Shown here in pieces: positions 1 through 9,296 of a stretch of DNA of 64,000 nucleotides. Within the stretch, counting starts at the first letter, position 1. Every line of letters starts with the position of its first letter. The translations under genes and the position numbers were made by a program. Where the stretch lies: the NCBI RefSeq assembly GCF_003044935.1, contig NZ_POXP01000001.1, positions 620,001-684,000 on the forward strand. Direction: 5' to 3'. The notes under the pieces are model-generated. The model was not told the DNA's origin and did no database searches. It saw only the letters and a list, made by a program, of their open reading frames with translations. The stretch comes from Neisseria subflava. GTDB taxonomy: Bacteria; Pseudomonadota; Gammaproteobacteria; Burkholderiales; Neisseriaceae.

Positions 1-857
1 AATGCCTTGCCAAAATGCGTTTCCGATTGAAAACCGACCGAGAGCGCAACCGATAAAACCGAATCCGCCGTCTGTTTCAATAATAATGCCCCATGTTGCA
101 AGCGAATACTGTTAACAAAGGCGTGCGGGCTTGTTCCCGTCTGCTGCTTAAATACTCGCATCAACTGGGCGCGAGATAAGTTGGCAATCACGGTCATTTT
201 CTCGATATTCCATTCCTCTTCCGGCTTATCCACTACTGCCTGAAGCAAATTCCGCAAACGTTTGTCCTGCCAACCATTCAGTAAACCGCTTAATTGCGCT
301 TCCCCATTTTTCTCCAGGCTGGCTCGAAGTAGAAATACCAACAACACCGAAGCCAATGCGTTCACAACCGCTACCGAGCCGGACAAAGCCTGACCGCTCT
401 CATATTGCAACAATGCCACCAAATACTGTAAAGAAGGATCGTTGATATTCAGCAAAACTGTGTCAGGCAGCCCTGCCATAATATCCGCCTGAGCTTCATA
501 TTCAAACCGCGCGCAGAAAAGATGCAAAGCCGCATCTCCTCCTGCATGACTCTGCTTGACTTTAAATGCGCCTTTTTTACTCGTCAGCACGCTGACACTG
601 AAATTTTCACAACTGCTGTCGCTGCTCAAAGTATGCCCTACGCTGCGCGGGAAAAAAATGACATCCCCCGCACTCAGCAGCCTGGCCTCTTGCTCCCCAT
701 CAATTCGGATATAACCTGAACCGGCAGTTACGATATGTACCAAACCATGCGCACGCTTTGGCTCATGCCGCACATACCACTCCCCCCGAAAAAGACATTG
801 AACATCCACACTGCCTTTTACCTGCGCCAATTCGACCAGCCTATCCAAAATATCCAT
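1..857 (-). CDS. AraC-family transcriptional regulator (partial, C-terminus cut by window)
   Basis: The reading frame is open on the minus strand from the ATG at 857 to the window edge, about 285 codons, so the C-terminal end is missing. The N-terminal two-thirds look like the cupin-type sensor domain found in AraC regulators of the cupin_6 group (motif HIVTAGSGYIRIDGE near residue 45). The C-terminal part is an AraC helix-turn-helix pair, with NIEKMTVIANLSRAQLMRVF and then TGTSPHAFVNSIRL, and ends in the second helix at QSETHFGKA. It is divergent from the CMD-domain gene at 992, with 134 bp between the starts. That arrangement is common for regulators of this family and suggests the CMD gene as its target. 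The ligand is unknown. Confidence 0.85.
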   Translation of the reverse strand, partial: MDILDRLVELAQVKGSVDVQCLFRGEWYVRHEPKRAHGLVHIVTAGSGYIRIDGEQEARLLSAGDVIFFPRSVGHTLSSDSSCENFSVSVLTSKKGAFKVKQSHAGGDAALHLFCARFEYEAQADIMAGLPDTVLLNINDPSLQYLVALLQYESGQALSGSVAVVNALASVLLVFLLRASLEKNGEAQLSGLLNGWQDKRLRNLLQAVVDKPEEEWNIEKMTVIANLSRAQLMRVFKQQTGTSPHAFVNSIRLQHGALLLKQTADSVLSVALSVGFQSETHFGKA

Positions 858-911
858 AGTGTTAGTGTTTTTTACCAATAAATGAGATGTTTTGACGATT
901 TTATTCTTCCA

Positions 912-925
912 ATTATTGCAATAAT
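912..925. promoter_or_regulatory. Perfect 14-bp palindrome in divergent AraC/CMD intergenic region
   Basis: ATTATTGCAATAAT is a perfect palindrome lying between the two divergent starts (857 and 992). It is a possible operator for the AraC-type regulator or another dimeric repressor. AraC proteins more often bind direct repeats, so assignment to this regulator is uncertain. Confidence 0.3.
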
Positions 926-991
926 ACACACACCAAACACAAACGGATAGGATTTTTTATCTTATCCACTCACATTAAGAAAGGACATATC

Positions 992-1327
992 ATGTTTAAA
1001 GACTGGCCTGAACATACCGCCTTGGTAAAAAAAGCATTCGGCGAACTGGGTAAAAACCATCCTAAAATGCTGCAAGCCTACGGCGCACTGGATCAAGCAG
1101 CCGCTGCCGAAGCACTGGATGCCAAAACACGCGAACTGATCGCCATTGCCGTTGCCATTACCACGCGTTGCGAAAGCTGCATCAGCGTGCATGCAGCCGC
1201 CGCAGCCAAAGCTGGGGCAACCGAAAGTGAAATCGCCGGCGCATTGGCCACTGCTATCGCCCTGAACGCTGGTGCCGCTTATACCTACGCTTTACGCGCT
1301 TTGGAAGCAGTAGAAACCCAACGCTAA
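992..1327 (+). CDS. Carboxymuconolactone decarboxylase / AhpD-like protein
   Basis: A 111-residue CMD-family protein. The redox/active-site signature is CESCISVHAAAA at about residues 59-70, a CxxC followed by His as in AhpD-like alkylhydroperoxidases, preceded by the conserved KTRELIAIAVAI helix. A good ribosome site (AAGAAAGGA) sits seven bases before the ATG. The family comprises small, all-helical cytoplasmic oligomers with peroxidase or decarboxylase activity. The CxxC points to thiol-dependent peroxide reduction, but the substrate cannot be read from sequence. It stands alone, divergent from the AraC regulator, and is followed by a DUS hairpin terminator. Confidence 0.85.
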   Translation: MFKDWPEHTALVKKAFGELGKNHPKMLQAYGALDQAAAAEALDAKTRELIAIAVAITTRCESCISVHAAAAAKAGATESEIAGALATAIALNAGAAYTYALRALEAVETQR

Positions 1328-1341
1328 TCGGTTTGTAAAAT

Positions 1342-1380
1342 CAGGCCGTCTGAAAGCCGACTCCCCTTTCAGACGGCCTG
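1342..1380. terminator. DUS inverted-repeat terminator
   Basis: Inverted pair of AGGCCGTCTGAA with an extended stem (arms 1342-1356 and 1366-1380) just downstream of the CMD gene. Confidence 0.7.
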
Positions 1381-1439
1381 ATGAAATGCTAAACTGATAA
1401 AGTTATCATATTGTTTTCTGTCTAATAGGAGATTGAACC

Positions 1440-1808
1440 ATGAAGAAACTGCTGACCGCCGTACTTTTTGCCGCCACTATTGCCACTCCTTTGGCCGCTT
1501 CCGCAGCCTCTATGCTAAAAGTTGAAAAAAGCGCGGCACAACCTGCAAAAGCAAAAGGCGTTTGGATTGATGTCCGCTCTGCCGAAGAATTTAAAGAAGG
1601 CCATTTGCAAGGTGCACTCAATATTCCGCACGATCAAATCGTTGACCGCATCAAATCCGTTAGCCCGGATAAAAACGCACCGGTCAACCTCTACTGCCGC
1701 AGCGGCCGCCGTGCAGAAGCCGCGCTGACTGAGCTGAAAAAAGCCGGCTACACCAACGTAACCAACCATGGCGGTTATGAAGACTTGGTGAAAAAAGGTT
1801 TGAAATAA
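1440..1808 (+). CDS. Periplasmic rhodanese-domain protein
   Basis: A 122-residue protein with a cleavable signal peptide (MKKLLTAVLFAATIATPLAASA) followed by a single rhodanese domain: VWIDVRSAEEFKEGHLQGALNIPHDQI and the active loop YCRSGRRAEAAL with the catalytic Cys near residue 89. It is built like PspE, an exported thiosulfate:cyanide sulfurtransferase. An AGGAG ribosome site precedes the ATG. It is a single-gene unit closed by a hairpin. The in vivo sulfur donor and acceptor are unknown. Confidence 0.88.
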   Translation: MKKLLTAVLFAATIATPLAASAASMLKVEKSAAQPAKAKGVWIDVRSAEEFKEGHLQGALNIPHDQIVDRIKSVSPDKNAPVNLYCRSGRRAEAALTELKKAGYTNVTNHGGYEDLVKKGLK

Positions 1809-1824
1809 ACCTAGTTGATTTTAA

Positions 1825-1856
1825 AAAGGCCGTCTGAAACTTTTCAGACGGCCTTT
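1825..1856. terminator. Bidirectional DUS terminator between convergent genes
   Basis: AAAGGCCGTCTGAAA and its reverse complement separated by a very short loop, between the rhodanese gene (+) and the cupin gene (-). A/T tracts on both sides suit termination in either direction. Confidence 0.8.
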
Positions 1857-1863
1857 ATTGCCA

Positions 1864-2202
1864 TTACAGACAGCAACTTCCAAATCTCAAACGTTTGCTG
1901 AGACCGGTTTCGTGAATCAATTGTTTGATAACCAAAATATTGGTGTTATCGGCCAAGGCGCGAATGCTGTGTGCTTCCATCGGCTCAAAACGGATAACTT
2001 GTAAGCCTTCGGTTTGCAAAACTTCGTCCACCGTTTTGATTTCAGCTTTGCCGTTTAAAACCAAAAGCAAAATAATCGCATCCGCCTCATATGCCGGAAT
2101 TTCATTATTCTTCTGCAGTGAAAGCTGAACAATCTCCTGATTGCCGTCTGAAGCAATCACGCCGCCCAATAAAGCTTTGGGGTCTAACTCATAATGTTTC
2201 AT
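1864..2202 (-). CDS. Small cupin-fold protein
   Basis: 112 residues when started at the ATG at 2202, which has an AAAGGA ribosome site eight bases upstream. The frame extends further upstream without a credible start signal. The sequence reads as a small single-domain cupin (IPAYEADAIILLLVLNGKAEIKT, then EGLQVIRFEPMEAHSIRALADNT), but the usual metal-binding His cluster is not complete, so it may not bind metal. The C-terminus ends GSCCL. It is divergent from surE, with 98 bp between starts. Function unknown. Confidence 0.7.
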   Translation of the reverse strand: MKHYELDPKALLGGVIASDGNQEIVQLSLQKNNEIPAYEADAIILLLVLNGKAEIKTVDEVLQTEGLQVIRFEPMEAHSIRALADNTNILVIKQLIHETGLSKRLRFGSCCL

Positions 2203-2300
2203 TATTATCCTTTCCGCCCAAACGTTGCCGATTCGTGGACAATCGCTCAAGCAAACCAGTACAATACCGCCCATCTTACCGATAGACACAATATTGTCAC

Positions 2301-3056
2301 ATGAACATATTAATCTCAAACGACGATGGTTATCTTGCGCCCGGTTTGGCAGTTTTGGCAAGAGTGTGTGCAGAATTTGCCAATGTCAGGGTGGTTGCGC
2401 CCGAACGCGATCGTAGCGGCGTCAGCAATTCCCTGACTTTAGACCGTCCTTTACAACTGAAACAGGCGGAAAACGGGTTTTACTATGTGAATGGTACGCC
2501 CACCGACTGTATTCATGTCGGCCAACACGCCCTTGCCGATTTCAAACCCGACTTAGTTTTATCCGGCATTAACAACGGCGCGAACATGGGCGACGATACG
2601 CTTTATTCCGGTACGGTTGCCGCCGCGACGGAAGCCTATTTAATGGGCATTCCCGCTATTGCTTTCTCGCTCGCAGATTCCAGCGGCCGTTATTGGGAAA
2701 CTGCGGAAAAAGCCGCTTGGATACTGCTTTCCTACTTTCTCAAACGCCCTATTTCCGAACCCATCTTATGGAATATCAATATCCCAGCCGTCGCACCTGA
2801 GGATATCCAAGGCATAAAAATTACACGGCTCGGCCGCCGTCATCATGAACAAAGCATTGTTCCCATGTATAATCCACGTGGCGAACAAATTTATTGGATT
2901 GGGCCGGTAGGCGATGTTTCCGACAGCGAAGAAGGTACCGACTTTGGCGAATGCGCGTCCGGCTTCATCACGATTACCCCCCTGCAAGTCGATTTGACTG
3001 CCTACGGACAAATGGAGCAAACCGCTTCCTTTTGGTCAGAAATCCCTGCGCCTTAA
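2301..3056 (+). CDS. surE: 5'/3'-nucleotidase SurE
   Basis: A full-length 251-residue SurE. The metal ligands of the family are in place: D8 and D9 in [12 protein letters not shown]39 in [10 protein letters not shown], and N91 in [22 protein letters not shown]. SurE is a cytoplasmic metal-dependent phosphatase of nucleoside monophosphates and short polyphosphates, linked to stationary-phase survival. It is followed 93 bp later by nlpD, preserving the classical surE-nlpD neighbourhood but without pcm or rpoS, which fits Neisseria. Confidence 0.96.
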   Translation: MNILISNDDGYLAPGLAVLARVCAEFANVRVVAPERDRSGVSNSLTLDRPLQLKQAENGFYYVNGTPTDCIHVGQHALADFKPDLVLSGINNGANMGDDTLYSGTVAAATEAYLMGIPAIAFSLADSSGRYWETAEKAAWILLSYFLKRPISEPILWNINIPAVAPEDIQGIKITRLGRRHHEQSIVPMYNPRGEQIYWIGPVGDVSDSEEGTDFGECASGFITITPLQVDLTAYGQMEQTASFWSEIPAP

Positions 3057-3149
3057 CAGTCCCTAACAGCCGAACACTTGAGAAACAAGCATATTTTTAT
3101 TATGATATGCCCCGACGAGAACAATTACCCGAATACGAAAGTCATTAAC

Positions 3150-4055
3150 ATGTTGAAAAAAAGTGTATCTTATGCCGGATCGGCAGCTTTGGTTTTATTA
3201 CTTGCAGCCTGTGCCAGCCAACAACCGGCTCCTGTAGTCGTCGGCACACAAAGCGGTGGTTCAACAACAAGCTCTACCGCTGACAATCCTTACGGTGCAG
3301 CGCCTTACAATACCAACACCAGCCCAGCGGCAGATGCTCCATACACTCCGCCGGCAAGTACACCTGCTCCAACGTACAACAGCGGCAGCACCGGCACTTA
3401 CACGCCTTCTTATGCGCCTGTTGATATAAATGCAGCGACACATACCGTTGTTCGTGGTGATACCGTTTACAACATCTCCAAACGCTACAACATTACCCAA
3501 GACAATCTGCGTGCATGGAATAACTTGGCCGACAACACCATCAGCATTGGTCAAACCCTGCGCGTGAAACCTGAAGGCTACGTTGCACCTGCAGCTTCTG
3601 CAAGCAAACCTTCTACGCCAACAACTACTGCTCCGACTCCAAGCACTCCTGCCAATACACCAACCGTGTCTACCGGCAGCAGCCGCAACGTCAGCGGCAT
3701 CACATGGCAGCGTCCGACTACCGGTAACGTTATCGCCAACTTCGGCGGCAGCAACAAAGGTGTGGATATCGCCGGTACGCAAGGTCAGCCTGTTGTTGCA
3801 GCGGCAGACGGTAAAGTCGTTTACGCAGGCTCAGGCTTGCGTGGTTACGGCAACTTGGTCATCATCCAACACAACTCCTCATTCTTGAGCGCATACGGCC
3901 ACAACCAACGCCTGCTGGTCAATGAAAACCAAACCGTTAAACGCGGTCAAACCATTGCGCATATGGGTAATACCGATGCATCTCGTACCCAGTTGCACTT
4001 TGAAATCCGTCAAAACGGCAAACCGGTCAATCCGGCAAATTATGTTGCCTTCTAA
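3150..4055 (+). CDS. nlpD: LysM/M23-domain lipoprotein NlpD (amidase activator)
   Basis: A 301-residue lipoprotein. I chose the ATG at 3150 because it places a lipoprotein signal (LVLLLAAC, Cys about residue 21) at the N-terminus; the frame stays open further upstream. A long Ser/Thr/Pro-rich linker leads to a LysM domain ([17 protein letters not shown]), a second Pro/Thr linker, then a LytM/M23 domain. In the M23 fold the first metal site reads NKGVDIAG rather than HxGxD and the last reads QLHFEI rather than HxH. It is therefore catalytically degenerate, like E. coli NlpD, and expected to activate the AmiC amidase in cell separation rather than cleave peptidoglycan itself. Confidence 0.92.
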   Translation: MLKKSVSYAGSAALVLLLAACASQQPAPVVVGTQSGGSTTSSTADNPYGAAPYNTNTSPAADAPYTPPASTPAPTYNSGSTGTYTPSYAPVDINAATHTVVRGDTVYNISKRYNITQDNLRAWNNLADNTISIGQTLRVKPEGYVAPAASASKPSTPTTTAPTPSTPANTPTVSTGSSRNVSGITWQRPTTGNVIANFGGSNKGVDIAGTQGQPVVAAADGKVVYAGSGLRGYGNLVIIQHNSSFLSAYGHNQRLLVNENQTVKRGQTIAHMGNTDASRTQLHFEIRQNGKPVNPANYVAF

Positions 4056-4082
4056 GCTGATTCAAGCAACCTAATTTCAATT

Positions 4083-4117
4083 CAATCCCTGCCTAAATGT
4101 CATTTAGGTAGGGATTG
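4083..4117 (+). terminator. Intrinsic terminator after nlpD (non-DUS)
   Basis: CAATCCCTGCCTAAATG pairs with CATTTAGGTAGGGATTG across a one-base loop centre, followed by TTT. It is one of the few hairpins here not made from uptake sequences. It lies 16 bp before the start of the next gene. Confidence 0.75.
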
Positions 4118-4133
4118 TTTGCACCGGTTTCCC

Positions 4134-5657
4134 ATGAAATTTCATCTTCCTCTTCTTTATACCCTGCTATTGGGCGGTTGCACCGCGTTTTTGCCATCAT
4201 TGGACGAACGCACCCAAAGCAGTTATCTTGACATCCCTTCAACGCCGCGACTGGACAGTGCCTTAGGTATTCCTTCTACCCCCTCCAAGGCCGATATTTC
4301 CCATATCTATCTGCTGAACGATGCCCATGAAGCCTTTGTCGCCCGTGCCGCCCTGATTGAATCCGCCGACCATACTCTTGATTTGCAGTACTATATCTGG
4401 CACAACGACATCTCCGGCAAGCTTTTGTTCAACCTGATTCATCGCGCGGCCGAACGCGGCGTCCGTGTGCGTTTGCTTCTGGACGACAACAACACCAACG
4501 GCATGGATGATCTCCTGTTGGCACTCGACAATCATCCCAATATCGAAGTTCGTCTGTTTAATCCCTTTATTTTCAGAAAATGGCGTGCACTCGGCTACGT
4601 TGCCGACTTTCCGCGGCTTAACCGCCGAATGCACAACAAATCGTTTACCGCCGACAACCGTGCCACCATTTTAGGCGGACGCAATATCGGCGACGAATAT
4701 TTTAAGGTTAACGACGATACCATTTTTGCCGACCTCGATATCCTCGCCACAGGGCGCGTCGTAACCGAAGTGTCCCAAGACTTCGACCGCTATTGGGCAA
4801 GCCACTCCGCCTACAACGCGACCAGCATCATCAAACGAGGAAACCTGCAAAAAGGATTGGCAGAACTCGATTACACCGACCAAGATAAAAACCAAACGCT
4901 TATACGCTACCGTCAAAGCATCGAACACTCCAACCTCTATCAAAAAATGCAGAGCAACCTTATGGAATGGCAAAGCGTCAGCACACGCTTGATCAGCGAC
5001 GACCCGGCCAAAGGCTTAGACCGTGACCGGCATAAACCGCCTATTTCCGAACGCCTGCAAGATGCCCTCAAGCAACCCGAAAAAAGCGTTTACCTTGTCT
5101 CGCCCTATTTTGTACCCACAAAATCGGGCGTTAAGGCCATAAAAAAGCTGATTCACAACGGCGTAGACGTTACCGTCCTGACCAACTCCCTCCAGGCGAC
5201 CGACGTTGCCGCCGTCCATTCCGGCTACGTCAAATACCGCAAGCCCTTGCTTAAAGCCGGGGTCAAACTATACGAGCTCCAGCCAAACCACGCCGTTCCG
5301 ACCTCCAAAGACCGCGGCTTGACCGGTAGCTCCGCCACCAGCTTGCATGCCAAAACATTCATCGTGGACGAGAAACGAATTTTCATCGGCTCATTCAACC
5401 TCGACCCACGCTCCGCACGGCTCAATACCGAAATGGGTGTTGTCATCGAAAGCCCCGAAATCGCAGGCCAAATGCAGCGAACCCTCGTTACGACCACCCC
5501 AAACTACGCCTATCAGGTAACGCTTGGCAATTACAATAAACTATACTGGTATGACCCAAGCGAAAAACGAACTTACGCACAAGAACCAGAAGCCAAATTC
5601 TGGAAACGGGTTACTTCAAAAATCCTGTCCATCCTGCCCATAGAAGGATTATTATAG
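4134..5657 (+). CDS. Phospholipase D-family lipoprotein (ClsC-like cardiolipin synthase)
   Basis: 507 residues from the ATG at 4134, which gives a lipobox (LLLGGC, Cys about residue 15); an upstream TTG is less likely. Two PLD (HKD) motifs are present: MHNKSFTADNRATILGGRNIGDEYF near residue 165 and LHAKTFIVDEKRIFIGSFNLDPRS near 405. The layout resembles YmdC/ClsC, which condenses phosphatidylglycerol with phosphatidylethanolamine to make cardiolipin. A general phospholipase D role is the alternative. The lipoprotein anchor places it in the envelope. It is followed, after one DUS copy, by an NlpC/P60 lipoprotein. Confidence 0.85.
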   Translation: MKFHLPLLYTLLLGGCTAFLPSLDERTQSSYLDIPSTPRLDSALGIPSTPSKADISHIYLLNDAHEAFVARAALIESADHTLDLQYYIWHNDISGKLLFNLIHRAAERGVRVRLLLDDNNTNGMDDLLLALDNHPNIEVRLFNPFIFRKWRALGYVADFPRLNRRMHNKSFTADNRATILGGRNIGDEYFKVNDDTIFADLDILATGRVVTEVSQDFDRYWASHSAYNATSIIKRGNLQKGLAELDYTDQDKNQTLIRYRQSIEHSNLYQKMQSNLMEWQSVSTRLISDDPAKGLDRDRHKPPISERLQDALKQPEKSVYLVSPYFVPTKSGVKAIKKLIHNGVDVTVLTNSLQATDVAAVHSGYVKYRKPLLKAGVKLYELQPNHAVPTSKDRGLTGSSATSLHAKTFIVDEKRIFIGSFNLDPRSARLNTEMGVVIESPEIAGQMQRTLVTTTPNYAYQVTLGNYNKLYWYDPSEKRTYAQEPEAKFWKRVTSKILSILPIEGLL

Positions 5658-5669
5658 AGGCCGTCTGAA
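5658..5669 (+). repeat. Single DNA uptake sequence (AG-DUS)
   Basis: AGGCCGTCTGAA without an inverted partner, directly after the stop codon of the PLD-family gene. Confidence 0.85.
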
Positions 5670-5700
5670 AACATAAATCATGCGGCCGGAGGAATTCATC

Positions 5701-6234
5701 ATGTCTCGACTCATCTGCAAAACCCTATTTGTTTGTACTACCTGCCTATTGTTGGCCTCTTGCGGCACCACCGGCAAACACAAATCCCACAAGCCGCAAA
5801 CAACCGCCAGAAAAGTCCAACCCGTCCGTATTTCCCATATCGACCGCACCCAAGGTTCGCAGGAATTGATGCTTCACAGCCTAGGCCTGATCGGCACGCC
5901 CTACAAATGGGGCGGCAGCACCACAGCCACAGGCTTTGACTGCAGCGGCATGATCCAATTCGTCTATAAAAACGCCCTCAACGTCAATCTGCCACGCACC
6001 GCGCGCGATATGGCCGCAGCCAGCCGTAAAATTTCCGATGACAAATTAAAAGCCGGCGATCTGGTCTTTTTCAATACCGGCGGCGCACACAAATATTCCC
6101 ATGTCGGCCTCTACATCGGCAACGGCGAATTCATCCACGCCCCCAGCAGCGGCAAAACCATCAAAACTGAAAAACTTTCCACTCCGTTTTACGCCAAAAA
6201 CTATTTGGGTGCGCATACTTTTTTTACTGAATAA
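5701..6234 (+). CDS. NlpC/P60-family lipoprotein endopeptidase
   Basis: 177 residues from the ATG at 5701, chosen for its strong GGAGGAAT ribosome site; an upstream ATG at 5680 lacks one. Lipobox LLLASC places the acylated Cys at residue 21. The NlpC/P60 domain fills the C-terminal part with a complete catalytic set: C81 in FDCSGMIQFVY, H134 in YSHVGLYIG and H146 in FIHAPSSG. This is the Spr/MepS type, an outer-membrane-anchored peptidoglycan DL-endopeptidase that opens the mesh for growth. The exact cut site is inferred from family only. Confidence 0.9.
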   Translation: MSRLICKTLFVCTTCLLLASCGTTGKHKSHKPQTTARKVQPVRISHIDRTQGSQELMLHSLGLIGTPYKWGGSTTATGFDCSGMIQFVYKNALNVNLPRTARDMAAASRKISDDKLKAGDLVFFNTGGAHKYSHVGLYIGNGEFIHAPSSGKTIKTEKLSTPFYAKNYLGAHTFFTE

Positions 6235-6247
6235 ATCAAGGCCGTCT

Positions 6248-6278
6248 GAAAGGTATCGCTACATCATCGATACCTTTC
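6248..6278 (+). terminator. Probable terminator after NlpC/P60 gene
   Basis: GAAAGGTATCG and CGATACCTTTC form an 11-bp stem around a nine-base loop. A single AG-DUS (6239-6250) overlaps its left edge. No long T tract follows, so termination efficiency is uncertain. Confidence 0.5.
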
Positions 6279-6407
6279 AATCTATTGCTGATGAGTCAAG
6301 CTTGATTACAAGATAAGCCCATGCAAAAATTTACCCATAACAAAGCAATAGTAAAATAACACTCAGTTTTAAAAGCTTAAATCATCTTTCGCCCTGTCAT
6401 TTTGTAA

Positions 6408-7340
<933 letters not shown>

Positions 7341-7353
7341 TTTTACCTATAAG

Positions 7354-7406
7354 AGGCCGTCTGAAAAGCGATTCTCACTGGTTGAGACTACCTTTTCAGA
7401 CGGCCT
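7354..7406 (+). terminator. DUS hairpin after hemF
   Basis: AGGCCGTCTGAAAAG and CTTTTCAGACGGCCT enclose a 23-base loop, followed by TTG. Confidence 0.6.
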
Positions 7407-7529
7407 TTGCTTCAATTGCTTTGAATTTGCATACCTTTGCCTATCATGCTGTTTCATCTCTATAGAGTTTTTGAGACAATGCGCCCATATAAAAATCACC
7501 TCACAAACCACACTAAAAAGGAATAATCG

Positions 7530-8369
7530 GTGAAACGCATTTTCTTATTTATCGCAACCAATATCGCAGTTCTGGTTGTCATCCGTATTATTTTGGCCAT
7601 CTTGGGTATCAACAGTACCGACCAAGTCGGCAGCCTGTTGGCTTATTCCGCAGTAGTCGGCTTCAGCGGCTCGATTGTCTCTTTGCTGATGTCGAAAACC
7701 ATCGCCAAACATTCGGTCGGCGCCGTCGTCATCGACCAGCCCCAAAGCGAAGAAGAAGCTTGGCTGTTGGCAACTGTTGAAGCGCAAGCCCGCCAATGGA
7801 ATCTGAAAACGCCCGAAGTAGCCATTTACGACTCCCCAGATCCTAATGCCTTTGCAACCGGCGCGACCAAAAACAGCTCGCTCATCGCTGTCAGCACCGG
7901 CCTGCTCGACCACATGACCCGCGATGAAGTCGAAGCCGTTTTGGCGCATGAAATGGCACACGTCGGCAACGGCGATATGGTAACGCTGACACTGATTCAA
8001 GGTATTGTGAATACTTTTGTTGTCTTCTTGGCGCGTATTGTTTCCAGCATGGTGGCGCGCAACAATGACGGCAATACGTCGCAAGGTACATATTTCATGG
8101 TCAGCATGATATTGCAGATCGTATTCGGCTTCCTCGCCAGCATCATCGTGATGTGGTTTAGCCGCCAACGCGAATACCGCGCCGATGCGGGTGCTGCAAA
8201 ACTGGTGGGCGCGCCGAAAATGATTGCCGCCCTGCAACGCTTGAAAGGCAACCCCAGCGATTTGCCGCAAACCATGACGGCAATGGGCATTGCCAGCGAT
8301 GCCAAAGACTCTTGGTTCAGTACCCATCCTTCTTTGGATAACCGCATCAGCCATTTGAAAAACCGCTAA
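7530..8369 (+). CDS. htpX: Membrane protease HtpX
   Basis: A 279-residue M48 metalloprotease with a GTG start at 7530 behind an AAAAGGAATAATCG ribosome site. Two N-terminal membrane helices (residues 5-25 and 35-55) precede the cytoplasmic zinc motif HEMAH (140-144), with two more helices at about 150-170 and 190-210. The third zinc ligand is expected at the Glu of [12 protein letters not shown]. HtpX degrades misfolded inner-membrane proteins alongside FtsH. It is a single-gene unit ending in a bidirectional hairpin. Confidence 0.96.
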   Translation: MKRIFLFIATNIAVLVVIRIILAILGINSTDQVGSLLAYSAVVGFSGSIVSLLMSKTIAKHSVGAVVIDQPQSEEEAWLLATVEAQARQWNLKTPEVAIYDSPDPNAFATGATKNSSLIAVSTGLLDHMTRDEVEAVLAHEMAHVGNGDMVTLTLIQGIVNTFVVFLARIVSSMVARNNDGNTSQGTYFMVSMILQIVFGFLASIIVMWFSRQREYRADAGAAKLVGAPKMIAALQRLKGNPSDLPQTMTAMGIASDAKDSWFSTHPSLDNRISHLKNR

Positions 8370-8381
8370 TCGAAAAATATC

Positions 8382-8413
8382 AGGCCGTCTGAAACATCCA
8401 TTTCAGACGGCCT
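8382..8413. terminator. Bidirectional DUS terminator htpX/hpnC
   Basis: Inverted AGGCCGTCTGAAA pair with a six-base loop and a following T tract, between convergent genes. Confidence 0.8.
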
Positions 8414-8417
8414 TTTT

Positions 8418-9233
8418 TTATTTCTTCATCAAAGCCCGTTTGATGATAATCATCCAGTCTTTCTTATCCAACAGCGGCCGCTGGTTAAACACATCATATT
8501 TGCAACCGTCCAGCTTCTGCAAAATCAACTGACCGCCGACAATAATCATGCGCAGCTCAAAACCGATTCGTCCTTTGAGGGTTTTGCCCAACGGCGATCC
8601 GGCCTTCAGCATTTGAAAAGCACGTTGGCACTCGTGCGCCATCAGTCGTTGAAAAGCAAAGTCGGCTTTGCCGGCCGCAATCTGCTCTTCGCTGACTTTG
8701 AACTTCTGCAAATCTTCCTGAGGGATGTACACGCGACCTTTCTGCCAATCTACCGCCACATCCTGCCAGAAATTAATCAGCTGTAAGGCAGTACAAATGC
8801 CGTCGCTTTGCGCCATGCTCACTTCATCGGTTTGCCCGTACAAATGCAGCATAATGCGCCCCACCGGATTGGCGGACAAGCGGCAATAGGCAATCAATTC
8901 GCCAAAGTTTTCATAACGGGTTTTGAGCACATCCTGACTGAACGCCGCCAGCAAATCATAAAACGGCTGCAACGGCAATTGAAACGGCTCAATCGCTTCG
9001 TTGTACAAACGCTGCATCAATGCCGTTTGCGGTTTCCCGCCTTGTGCAATGCGGTCTAACTCTGCCTTCAGCTCATCCAGTTGGCGCAGGCGTTCGGCTG
9101 CTTCGGCATTACCTTCGTCGGCAATATCGTCCGCCGTCCGTGCAAAAGCGTAAACGGCGTGAATCGGCTTGCGCAAACGGCGCGGCAGCACAATGGAGCC
9201 GACAGGGAAGTTTTCGTAATGATTGACTGACAT
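8418..9233 (-). CDS. hpnC: HpnC-type squalene/phytoene synthase family protein
   Basis: 271 residues of the trans-isoprenyl diphosphate synthase head-to-head family. Aspartate-rich motifs are intact: ADDIADE (D35, D39) and NFWQDVAVDWQKGRVYIP (D158, D162). The N-terminal block ENFPVGSIVLPRRLRKPIHAVYAFARTADD is typical of HpnC, which converts hydroxysqualene-pathway intermediates toward squalene together with HpnD and HpnE. No hpnD, hpnE or squalene-hopene cyclase lies in this window, so the product is open: squalene, or a carotenoid precursor if a dehydrosqualene-type route exists. It is a single-gene unit. Confidence 0.85.
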   Translation of the reverse strand: MSVNHYENFPVGSIVLPRRLRKPIHAVYAFARTADDIADEGNAEAAERLRQLDELKAELDRIAQGGKPQTALMQRLYNEAIEPFQLPLQPFYDLLAAFSQDVLKTRYENFGELIAYCRLSANPVGRIMLHLYGQTDEVSMAQSDGICTALQLINFWQDVAVDWQKGRVYIPQEDLQKFKVSEEQIAAGKADFAFQRLMAHECQRAFQMLKAGSPLGKTLKGRIGFELRMIIVGGQLILQKLDGCKYDVFNQRPLLDKKDWMIIIKRALMKK

Positions 9234-9271
9234 GGGGAATCCGAAAATTTAAATAAAATGTTTTTGCTGAC

Positions 9272-9296
9272 AGGCCGTCTGAAATTCAGACGGCCT
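9272..9296 (-). terminator. DUS palindrome carrying the tadA stop codon
   Basis: AGGCCGTCTGAA and its complement form a 25-bp palindrome around a single central base. The tadA stop TGA (9288-9286) is the TGA of the DUS, so the gene ends inside its own terminator arm. Confidence 0.75.

Noticed and set aside
7545-8354. 269-codon open frame antisense to htpX
   Set aside because: Mirrors the htpX coding frame, has no family features and no ribosome site; htpX on the other strand is unmistakable.
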